64,000 nucleotides of DNA from assembly GCF_015709455.1 (NCBI RefSeq), contig NZ_JADNQW010000005.1, forward strand, positions 4,112,001-4,176,000. Reading direction: 5' to 3'. Origin of the DNA: Methylosinus sp. H3A (lineage in GTDB: Bacteria > Pseudomonadota > Alphaproteobacteria > Rhizobiales > Beijerinckiaceae). The position numbers and the translations under genes are program-made. Under the pieces are notes generated by a model. It worked only from the letters and a program-made list of their open reading frames with translations, was not told the DNA's origin and did no database searches. Every line of letters starts with the position of its first letter. Positions within the stretch are counted from its first letter, which is position 1. Shown here piece after piece: positions 56,396-64,000 of the stretch.

Positions 56396-57355
56396 ATGGA
56401 CGATAAAGCCGAAAATCCGCCTCCGGAGATATCCGTAGCTATCCCTGTCTTCAATGAGGCGGCCAATCTCCGTCCGCTCGTCGCTAGGCTGAAGCCCGTG
56501 CTGGAGCGCTGCGCCGCCTCTTTCGAGATCGTCTTCGTCGACGACGGCTCCTCGGACGCGACGCTCGTGGGGCTACGCGAATTGCACGCCGAGGACGCCC
56601 GCGTCAAAGCCGTCTCCTTCAGCCGCAATTTCGGCAAGGAGATCGCCATAGCCGCCGCGCTGGACCACTCCCGCGGCGCGGCCGTGGTGCTGATGGACGC
56701 CGATCTGCAGCATCCGCCCGAGACGATCGCGCAATTCATCGCCAAATGGCGCGAGGGCTATAAAAACGTCTATGGCGTGCGCCGCGACCGCGCCGGCGAG
56801 CCGCTGCTGCGCACGCTCTTCGCCAATCTGTTCTACGGCCTGTTCGATCGTTTCGGCGAGACACCTTTGCCGCGCGGCGCCGGCGATTTTCGCCTGCTCG
56901 ACCGCCAGGCGATCGACGCGCTCTCGCGCATGCGCGAGCGGGCGCGCTTCTCCAAAGGCCTCTTCGCCTGGATCGGCTTCAAATCGATCGGCGTGCCCTT
57001 CGAGGTGGAGGAGCGCGCCTCCGGCCGCTCCAAATTCAATTACGCCAAGCTCATCCGCTTCGCGCTCGACGGGCTCATGTCCTTCTCCTCCGTGCCGTTG
57101 AAGGTCTGGGCGGTGGTGGGAATCATCGTCTCGACCTTCGCGCTCGCCATGGCCGCCTATTATTTCTGGCGCACGGTGTTCTATGGCGTGGATGTCCCCG
57201 GCTACGCCTCGCTGATCGTCTCCATCGCCTTTCTCGGCGGAATGCAGCTGTTCTCGCTCGGCGTGCTCGGAGAGTATATCGCCCTCATTTTCGCCGAGGT
57301 GAAAGGACGTCCGCTCTATCTCGTCGCCGAGCGGGTGGGGGTGGAAGAACAATGA
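56396..57355 (+). CDS. GT2 glycosyltransferase with C-terminal membrane segments
   Basis: A 319-residue dolichol-phosphate-mannose-synthase/ArnC-like transferase. The GT-A fold is seen in VAIPVFNEAANL and VFVDDGSSD, with the DAD motif in VVLMDADLQHPPE. Two hydrophobic segments at about 230-255 and 265-290 anchor it. Members of this group transfer sugars to polyprenyl phosphate at the inner membrane. It is divergent from the deacetylase-like gene. The likely donor is not identifiable from sequence. Confidence 0.9.
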   Translation: MDDKAENPPPEISVAIPVFNEAANLRPLVARLKPVLERCAASFEIVFVDDGSSDATLVGLRELHAEDARVKAVSFSRNFGKEIAIAAALDHSRGAAVVLMDADLQHPPETIAQFIAKWREGYKNVYGVRRDRAGEPLLRTLFANLFYGLFDRFGETPLPRGAGDFRLLDRQAIDALSRMRERARFSKGLFAWIGFKSIGVPFEVEERASGRSKFNYAKLIRFALDGLMSFSSVPLKVWAVVGIIVSTFALAMAAYYFWRTVFYGVDVPGYASLIVSIAFLGGMQLFSLGVLGEYIALIFAEVKGRPLYLVAERVGVEEQ

Positions 57356-57380
57356 CGATCCAGCACGCGCGCCTCACCTC

Positions 57381-57660
57381 CCTCTCGAGGGCTATTGAAT
57401 GCACACATCCTCGCCCCCGCGACGTCATGGCCGGGCTTGTCCCGGCCATCCACGCCAGGACGCCGAGACGTCTCGAGAAGTTTGGCGCGACGCCGAAGCT
57501 CCGGCGGCGCCCGCCGTGGGATGAATCCGTCGATAGCGGGCGCTTTCCTCCGGTTTCTCAGCTGCTCGGCGTGGATGGCCGGGACAAGCCCGGCCATGAC
57601 GGCCATAGCGTCTCGCGATGTGTGAATCCGATAGCCCTCGAGGGGAGTGTGTATCGCGGG
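57381..57660. repeat. Large nested palindromic repeat ahead of murJ
   Basis: Perfect 33-bp arms at 57424-57456 and 57568-57600 (beginning GTCATGGCCGGGCTTGTCCC) flank a 111-bp GC-rich loop. An outer, imperfect pair around CTCGAGGGCTATTGAATG and its complement extends the element to about 280 bp. It resembles a MITE-like or composite intergenic repeat. It fills nearly the whole 316-bp gap upstream of murJ and leaves no obvious ribosome site there. Confidence 0.88.
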
Positions 57661-57671
57661 CGCCGCCGCCG

Positions 57672-59219
57672 ATGATTCGCAATCTCCTCTCCGTCGGCGG
57701 CTTCACGCTGCTCTCGCGCATCACGGGCTTTCTGCGCGATGTGATGCTGTCGGGCATTCTCGGCGCCGGGCTCGCGGCGGACGCTTTCTTCATCGCCTTT
57801 CGACTGCCCAATCATTTCCGCGCCATTTTCGGCGAAGGCGCCTTCAACGCCGCCTATGTCCCCTGCTATTCCAAGGCGCTCGAGCAGCAGGGAAAAGACT
57901 CGGCGAAAGAATTCTCGAGCGAGGTGTTCACGCTTCTGCTCGCTTCGCAGATTCTGCTGCTCATCCTCGCTTACGCCTTCATGCCGCAATTCGTCGCCCT
58001 GCTCGCGCCGGGCCTCGATGATCGGCCGGAGAAATTCGCGCTCGCCGTTTCGCTGACGCGCATCACCTTTCCCTATCTGCTCTGCATGACTCTGGTGACG
58101 CTGCATCAGGGCACGCTCAACGCCAATGGCCGTTTCGCCGCGCCCGCCTTCGCGCCCAATCTGCTCAATCTCTCCATGATGGCGGCGCTCGCCGTCGCAT
58201 TCCTCTTTCCGAGCGCAGCCTTCGCCGCCGCCTGGGGCGTGACGATCTCCGGCGTGCTGCAGCTCGCTCTGCTGATGGCCAACGCCCGCATGATCGGCGT
58301 GATGGAAGGCTTCGCGCGGCCGCACTGGAAGCGCGTGCGCGAATTCTTCCTGATGCTGGGGCCGGCGGTGATCGGCTCCGCGAGTGGGCAAATCGCCATT
58401 TTCGCGGATACGATCATCGCGTCGATGTTGCCGGACGGCGGCGTCTCCTCGATCAATTACGCCGATCGCATCTATCAGCTGCCCAATGGCGTCATCGGCC
58501 TCGCGGCCGGCACTGTGTTGCTGCCGGAGATGAGCCGCCGCATCGCCGCCGGCGACGAGGACGGCGCCCAAGCGGCGCAAAATCGCGTGATGGCGCTGAC
58601 CATCGCCCTGGCCGCGCCTTTCTTCATCGCCTTTGTGACGATCCCCGAGCTCATCATGAGCGGCGTCTTCCTGCGCGGCGCCTTCACCCATGCCGACGCC
58701 GCAGCCGCCGCCGATGTGCTAGCGGCCTATGGCGGCGGGCTGATGGCGCTGGTGCTGATCGCCTCGGCGCGCGCAAGCTTCCAAGCGCACGGCGACACCA
58801 AGACGCCGATGTATGTGGCGCTCGGCGCTGTCGTCGTGAATGTGGGGCTGAAGATCGCGCTCTATGAGCCCATGGGCGCGCCGGGCCTCGCGACGGCGAC
58901 CTCCGTCGGCCTCTGGATCAATCTCGCGGCGCTGATCGGCCTCGCGCTGCATCGCGGGGCGATGCGCTTCGACGAGACGTTTCTGCGCGTCTCCATCGCG
59001 AGCCTTTGCGCCAGCGTTCCGCTGCTGGCGACGGCGATCTACGGCTATGGGCCGGCGATGGCGCTGGCGCGGCATCTCGGCCCGTTGCGCGACATTGTCG
59101 CGCTGCTGCTGCTCGGCGCGGCGGGAGCGCTCGTCTATGGGAGCGTTCTCGCCATCTGCCTGCGGGCATTCGGCCTGCGCCTGTCGCAACTGCGACGCTC
59201 CGCGCCTTCGCCGCGCTGA
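57672..59219 (+). CDS. murJ: Lipid II flippase MurJ
   Basis: MurJ moves lipid II across the inner membrane. The protein has about 14 hydrophobic segments. MIRNLLSVGGFTLLSRITGFLRDVM, ADAFFIAFRLPNHFRAIFGEGAF, QIAIFADTIIASML and FQAHGDTKTPMYV are MviN/MurJ family motifs. At 515 residues it is normal. The ATG at 57672 has no good ribosome site; the palindromic repeat upstream may have replaced it. Confidence 0.95.
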   Translation: MIRNLLSVGGFTLLSRITGFLRDVMLSGILGAGLAADAFFIAFRLPNHFRAIFGEGAFNAAYVPCYSKALEQQGKDSAKEFSSEVFTLLLASQILLLILAYAFMPQFVALLAPGLDDRPEKFALAVSLTRITFPYLLCMTLVTLHQGTLNANGRFAAPAFAPNLLNLSMMAALAVAFLFPSAAFAAAWGVTISGVLQLALLMANARMIGVMEGFARPHWKRVREFFLMLGPAVIGSASGQIAIFADTIIASMLPDGGVSSINYADRIYQLPNGVIGLAAGTVLLPEMSRRIAAGDEDGAQAAQNRVMALTIALAAPFFIAFVTIPELIMSGVFLRGAFTHADAAAAADVLAAYGGGLMALVLIASARASFQAHGDTKTPMYVALGAVVVNVGLKIALYEPMGAPGLATATSVGLWINLAALIGLALHRGAMRFDETFLRVSIASLCASVPLLATAIYGYGPAMALARHLGPLRDIVALLLLGAAGALVYGSVLAICLRAFGLRLSQLRRSAPSPR

Positions 59220-59223
59220 GCGC

Positions 59224-59340
59224 GCCCCCTCCCCAAACCCTCCCCCGCTATGCGGGAGAGGGGGCAGATTGCGCACTTCATCGAGATTTCGCGAAACGCC
59301 TGCCGCTTCCCTCTCCCGCGAAGCGGAGGAGGGTGAGGGC
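59224..59340. repeat. ~120-bp palindromic repeat, copy B (inverted)
   Basis: Outer arms of the CCCTCCCCCGC/GGGAGAGGG kind enclose the same inner core as copies A and C but in the opposite orientation. It lies between the convergent ends of murJ and the small gene at 59347. Confidence 0.88.
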
Positions 59341-59346
59341 GCAAAC

Positions 59347-59757
59347 TCACAAGAACTGGGAGAGACCCGGCACCGAATCGGTGATTTCCTTCAGCTTCTC
59401 CTTGCCGACCAACCCCTCGGCATGGGCGAAGAATTCCTTGGCCAGCGCCTGGCTCTGATCCATCGAGAGTCCGACGCTGGAGAGCCGTCCGGCGAGCGCC
59501 ATCAGATCGCCCTTGGAGCCGCCGACGAGGCCGCCGAGCCCACCCAGCAAGCCGCCGAGCAGCCCGCCATCCGCCGCCGGAGCCGCCTCGGCCGCCGCGA
59601 TCGCTTCCTCCGAGCCGGGTAGTCTGGCGATGAGATCGGCCGCCGGACCGTCCGGGAACTCCTTGCGGAAAAAGCCGAGCACATGGCCGGCGGCGAGCCT
59701 CGCCGTCTCGGGCTCGACGCCCAGCGCTGCGGAAATGCGGGCGATCAATTCATCCAT
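59347..59757 (-). CDS. Small uncharacterised protein with Gly-rich centre
   Basis: A 136-residue product. The N-terminal half (MDELIARISAALGVEPETA, then VLGFFRKEFPDGPAADLIARLPG) looks like a small helical domain. A Gly/Leu-rich centre follows (GGLLGGLLGGLGGLVGG), then a charged C-terminus with LAKEFFAHAEGLVGKEKL. It resembles DUF2267/DUF2780-type small proteins, but I do not claim the family. It lies on the minus strand, ending near copy B of the repeat. Confidence 0.7.
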   Translation of the reverse strand: MDELIARISAALGVEPETARLAAGHVLGFFRKEFPDGPAADLIARLPGSEEAIAAAEAAPAADGGLLGGLLGGLGGLVGGSKGDLMALAGRLSSVGLSMDQSQALAKEFFAHAEGLVGKEKLKEITDSVPGLSQFL

Positions 59758-59828
59758 GCTCGGCTCCTACTTTAAAAAAGCTGGGTCTCGACAATTACGC
59801 GGCGATTGCGACGAATTCGCAGCCGGCC

Positions 59829-61061
<1,233 letters not shown>

Positions 61062-61183
61062 GACCGACCTAGATTAGAAACACGGGCCCGGCTCGGGCGA
61101 GCCGGATGGCCGCTCGCATCCGACCAAAAGCGGGCGTATATGTGACGCCCCCGCCGCCGGTGTCAACGCCGCGACGGGGTTCC

Positions 61184-61298
61184 GCGTGCTTCGAGACGCC
61201 CGCTACGCGGGCTCCTCAGCATGAGGAGCGCCACTGGTGAAGGGAGCAATCCTCTCCCTCATGCTGAGGAGGCTCCGAAGGAGCCGTCTCGAAGCGCG
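61184..61298. repeat. Palindromic repeat between lysC and ubiG
   Basis: Left part CTTCGAGACGCC...CTCCTCAGCATGAGG is matched by CCTCATGCTGAGGAG...CGTCTCGAAG at the other end, with small internal hairpins (GCCCGC/GCGGGC and GGCTCC/GGAGCC). This TTCGAGAC/GTCTCGAA family is common between genes in Rhizobiales. It lies in a divergent promoter region. Confidence 0.82.
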
Positions 61299-61354
61299 AG
61301 GGAGAGCTCCAGATCGCGAGAGCGGCCGCCGAGGCCGAACAAAAGAGGATCCGC

Positions 61355-62128
61355 GTGCCGCAGCATCATGACCGCCCCCATTCCGCCAGCGTCGATCCCG
61401 CCGACGTCGACCGTTTCGACCGGCTCGGCGAGCTGTGGTGGGACGCCACGGGCAAGATGGGCATTTTGCACGACATCAACCCGGTTCGCGTGAATTACAT
61501 CCGCGATCTCGCCTGCCGGCATTTTCACGTCGATGGCGCGCCGCGGGACCGCCATGACGCGCAGCCGCTGGAAGGTCTGCGCCTCGTCGATATCGGCTGC
61601 GGTGGCGGCATATTGAGCGAATCGCTGGCCGAGCTCGGCGCAAAGGTCACGGCCGTCGATCCCGCCCCCAATAATATAGAGGTGGCGCGCCGCCATGCGG
61701 AGCGCTCCGGCCTCGACATCGCCTATCGCAACAGCACGGCCGAGGCGCTCGCGGAAGAAGGCGCGCGTTTCGATATCGTCGTCGCCATGGAGGTGCTGGA
61801 GCATGTCGAGGGACAGAGCGACTTCGTCGCCACGCTCGGCTCGCTGGTGGAGCCCGGCGGGCTGCTCTTCCTCGCCACCATAGACCGCACGCTGAAGAGC
61901 TATGCGCTCGCCATCTTCGGCGCCGAATATGTGCTGGGCTGGGTGCCGCGCGGCACGCATGATCACGACAAATTCGTGCGGCCGGGCGAATTGGCGACCT
62001 GGCTGCGCCGCGCCGGGCTGCGCGAGATCGATCGCGCCGGGATGAGTTTCCAGCCGCTGACGCGCAGCTGGCGCAAGAGCCACGACACCGATGTGAATTA
62101 CATGATGGCGGCGAAAAAGGCCGGCTGA
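61355..62128 (+). CDS. ubiG: Ubiquinone O-methyltransferase UbiG
   Basis: UbiG O-methylates two intermediates in ubiquinone synthesis using S-adenosylmethionine. FDRLGELWWDATGKMGILHDINPVR is the conserved N-terminal part; VDIGCGGGILSESLAELG is the SAM motif; FDIVVAMEVLEHVEG and MSFQPLTRSWRKSHDTDVNYM follow. GTG at 61355 is used, with AGAGGA upstream. 257 residues is normal. Confidence 0.96.
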   Translation: MPQHHDRPHSASVDPADVDRFDRLGELWWDATGKMGILHDINPVRVNYIRDLACRHFHVDGAPRDRHDAQPLEGLRLVDIGCGGGILSESLAELGAKVTAVDPAPNNIEVARRHAERSGLDIAYRNSTAEALAEEGARFDIVVAMEVLEHVEGQSDFVATLGSLVEPGGLLFLATIDRTLKSYALAIFGAEYVLGWVPRGTHDHDKFVRPGELATWLRRAGLREIDRAGMSFQPLTRSWRKSHDTDVNYMMAAKKAG

Positions 62129-62133
62129 CGGTT

Positions 62134-62254
62134 GCCCCCTCCCTCACCCTCCCCCGCTGCGCGGGAGAGGGAGACGGCGACGTTTCGCGAAACCTCGATG
62201 AAGCGCCTAATCTGCCTCCTCTCCCGCAGAGCGGGGGAGGGTTGGGGAGGGGGC
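62134..62254. repeat. ~120-bp palindromic repeat, copy C
   Basis: It has the same layout and core orientation as copy A: outer GC-rich hairpins around a CGCGAAACCTCGATGAAGCG core. It lies between ubiG and the TPR-methyltransferase, both on the plus strand. Confidence 0.88.
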
Positions 62255-62354
62255 GCGCGAACATCTTCACTTTCATCGACGCAGGCTGCGAGACCAGCCT
62301 GACGTCAGCTCGGCGCGGCAGACTATGTCCCGTTTGTTTCGGGAGCATAGCATC

Positions 62355-63860
62355 ATGAGTCTGCATATTTCTCCGCCGTCTCCGCCGGACCTCGTCGACA
62401 CGCTCGCGGTCTGGCGCGCGCGCTTTCCACGTTTCGCTGAAATGATCGACGCTGGCGAGTCACCGGTCAAAGCGTTGCGCTATCTCGGCCTGGGACTCTG
62501 GCAAGAAGGCGATGTGACCGGTGCCGTCGCCGCTCTGACGACCGCCGCCTCGCTGACGCCGGAAGACGCCGCCCTTCTCGCCGACCTCGGCGCTGTGCTC
62601 TGGCTCGACGGCCGCAAGGCGGATGCGCTGGCCTGTTTCATCGCCTCGATCGAACGCGATCCGAATCGCGTCCAGCCTTGGCTGACGGTCGCCGGCCTCT
62701 GCAATGAGATCGGCGAAATCACCACGGCCGAGCATGCCTATCGCGCGGCGCTGGACCTCGACCCAGCCTCCGCCGAAGCCGCGACGGGGCTCGGCCTCAT
62801 CTGCCTCGAGAGCCGGCGCTATGACGAGGCGGTCGCGCTGTTGCGCGCCGCTTTGGAGCGCGGCGTCTCCACCCCGGCGCTCGACGCCTGCTATGGTCAG
62901 ACTCTCTTCCTGATCGGCGAGTTCGCCGCCGCGCGCGCCGCATTCGAGCGCGCCGCCGAGGCCTTGCCCGATGAAGCGCCGATCATCCGCAAATATGCGC
63001 TCGCCGCATTCGTGGAAGCGGCCCTAGACGAAGCGCCCGAACAGGCCTTCGCCGCCTATCGCCGCGCGGCCGGCGTCCATGCGGAGAGCGACGATCGCAT
63101 CGGCCGCTCGGTCTTTCAGGCGCTCTGCGGCTTCGGCCACAAGGCGGCGGCGATCCGCTTCGGCGAGGCGCTGCTGCGCGCAGCGCCCGAGGATCAGATC
63201 ATCCCCTTCCATCTCGATGCGCTGCGCGGCAGGCGGCATGAGCGCGCCTCACGCGCCTATATCGCCGCCTGCTTCGACAAATATGCGCCGGACTTCGACC
63301 GCCATCTCGTCGAGACGCTGGGCTACCGGCTGCCGGAGACATTGCAGCCGCTGCTGGCAGCAACCGGACGCGCCTTCCCACGCATCCTCGACCTTGGATG
63401 CGGCACTGGCCTCGCCGCGAAAATGCTGGCCTCCTTCGGTGAGGAGATCATCGGCGTCGATCTCTCCCCCCGCATGCTGGACAAGGCGCGAGAGCGCCAA
63501 ATCTATGCGCGGCTGATCGAGCAGGATATCGAAGAGTTCCTGCCCGGCTCCGGCGAGCGCTTCGATCTCGTCGTCGCGCTCGACATGGTCATCTATCTCG
63601 GCGACCTCGCGGCGCTGTTCGCCGGAGTGGGCGCGCGGCTCGTCCCCGGCGGCGTCTTCGCTTTCAGCTTCGAGACTGGCGCCGGAGCCGATTATGCGCT
63701 CGCGCCCGCGGGACGCTTCGCGCATGACCCGGCCTATATCGAAAAACTGTGGGAGAAGGATTTCGTCCCGCTCGTCTCACAGGCGACGACGATCCGCATC
63801 GAGGCCAACCGGCCGGTCGACGGAAGGCTGGTCCTGCTGCGGCGGCGCGAAGCTCTATAA
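62355..63860 (+). CDS. TPR-domain protein fused to a methyltransferase
   Basis: A 501-residue protein. The first ~290 residues are tetratricopeptide repeats (ALRYLGLGLWQEGDVTGAVA, AALDLDPASAEAATGLGLIC and similar), and the last ~170 form a SAM-dependent methyltransferase with ILDLGCGTGLAAKMLA as motif I and RFDLVVALDMVIYLGDL as post-I segments. The ATG at 62355 is preferred to an in-frame ATG at 62325 because GGGAG lies upstream of it. This TPR-methyltransferase design occurs in many alphaproteobacteria. The substrate is unknown; its position after ubiG suggests no more than proximity. Confidence 0.88.
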   Translation: MSLHISPPSPPDLVDTLAVWRARFPRFAEMIDAGESPVKALRYLGLGLWQEGDVTGAVAALTTAASLTPEDAALLADLGAVLWLDGRKADALACFIASIERDPNRVQPWLTVAGLCNEIGEITTAEHAYRAALDLDPASAEAATGLGLICLESRRYDEAVALLRAALERGVSTPALDACYGQTLFLIGEFAAARAAFERAAEALPDEAPIIRKYALAAFVEAALDEAPEQAFAAYRRAAGVHAESDDRIGRSVFQALCGFGHKAAAIRFGEALLRAAPEDQIIPFHLDALRGRRHERASRAYIAACFDKYAPDFDRHLVETLGYRLPETLQPLLAATGRAFPRILDLGCGTGLAAKMLASFGEEIIGVDLSPRMLDKARERQIYARLIEQDIEEFLPGSGERFDLVVALDMVIYLGDLAALFAGVGARLVPGGVFAFSFETGAGADYALAPAGRFAHDPAYIEKLWEKDFVPLVSQATTIRIEANRPVDGRLVLLRRREAL

Positions 63861-64000
63861 TTCGTCGAGCGCCGCCTTCGCCTGCTTCAGCAGCGCGTCG
63901 GCGGCGATGATCTTGTCCTTGTCGGGATCATGGGCGATCGCGTCGAAATCCTTGGCGAGCGCGGCGCTGAAGGCCAGCGCCGCGATCTTCTCGCGGGGAT
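63856..64000 (-). CDS. C-terminal fragment of unknown gene, cut by window edge
   Basis: The minus strand ends in an open frame with stop TAG at 63856-63858. It encodes an Ala/Lys/Asp-rich helical tail ending KQAKAALDEL. Only about 47 codons are visible, so the product cannot be named. Its stop overlaps the end of the TPR-methyltransferase gene by a few bases, making the two genes tightly convergent. Confidence 0.55.

Noticed and set aside
57424..57600. Insertion sequence ends flanking a transposase
   Set aside because: The arms are inverted and perfect, but the 111-bp interior has no transposase; it is a repeat or MITE-like unit at most.

Overview
The window is GC-rich, gene-dense chromosomal DNA from an alphaproteobacterium, most likely a Hyphomicrobiales (Rhizobiales) member. 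The evidence is the order and content of the division and cell-wall (dcw) cluster, a PopZ homologue, an E1-beta pyruvate dehydrogenase subunit carrying its own lipoyl domain, a pcm-tolC pair and several Rhizobiales-style palindromic intergenic repeats. A Methylocystis/Methylosinus-like or Beijerinckia-like host would fit, but this is an impression and was not tested.

Region 1 (1-5.3 kb, minus strand): a cut-off lipoprotein lytic transglycosylase, recN, bamD, a fatty-acid-hydroxylase/sterol-desaturase-type membrane enzyme, and lpxC. Region 2 (5.5-25.8 kb, minus strand): one long dcw cluster, rsmH-ftsL-ftsI-murE-murF-mraY-murD-ftsW-murG-murC-murB-(GT-C-like membrane protein)-(AbrB-like)-ddl-ftsQ-ftsA-ftsZ. 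Most joints are ATGA overlaps, and an intrinsic terminator follows ftsZ. mraZ is not in the usual place ahead of rsmH. The two extra genes between murB and ddl are unusual.

Region 3 (26-33.5 kb): a frameshifted LuxR-type regulator, the RNase P RNA gene on the minus strand, a ketoacyl-ACP synthase, an epoxide-hydrolase-like enzyme divergent from a LysR regulator with a perfect dyad between them, a GyrI-like protein, a small secreted protein, an AhpD/CMD-like protein, and a lower-GC P-loop ATPase that looks acquired. Region 4 (34-46 kb, minus strand): priA, two unknown genes, the pyruvate dehydrogenase genes (E1-alpha, E1-beta with lipoyl domain, a low-GC unknown gene, then an E2 core lacking a lipoyl domain), an FtsB-like gene, popZ, tolC and pcm. 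Region 5 (46-49 kb): an Rrf2 regulator divergent from an Lrp/AsnC regulator and cysK, followed by pyrB and a small membrane protein.

Region 6 (50-55.4 kb): an SH3b protein followed by a 374-bp direct tandem duplication of its 3' part, then nadA-DUF4202-nadB-nadC behind two matching palindromes. Region 7 (55.4-64 kb): a HpnK/YdjC-like deacetylase divergent from a GT2 glycosyltransferase, murJ, a small unknown gene, lysC, ubiG, a TPR-methyltransferase and a cut-off gene. Palindromic repeats of several families lie between these genes.

The main theme is envelope building: peptidoglycan precursor synthesis and flipping, divisome assembly, lipid A, outer-membrane assembly and export. NAD, cysteine, pyrimidine and aspartate-family metabolism come second. 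The most notable oddities are the low-GC gene inside the pdh genes next to the lipoyl-less E2, the paired operators and DUF4202 in the nad operon, the GT-C-like gene coupled to murB, and the tandem duplication at 50.3-51.0 kb.
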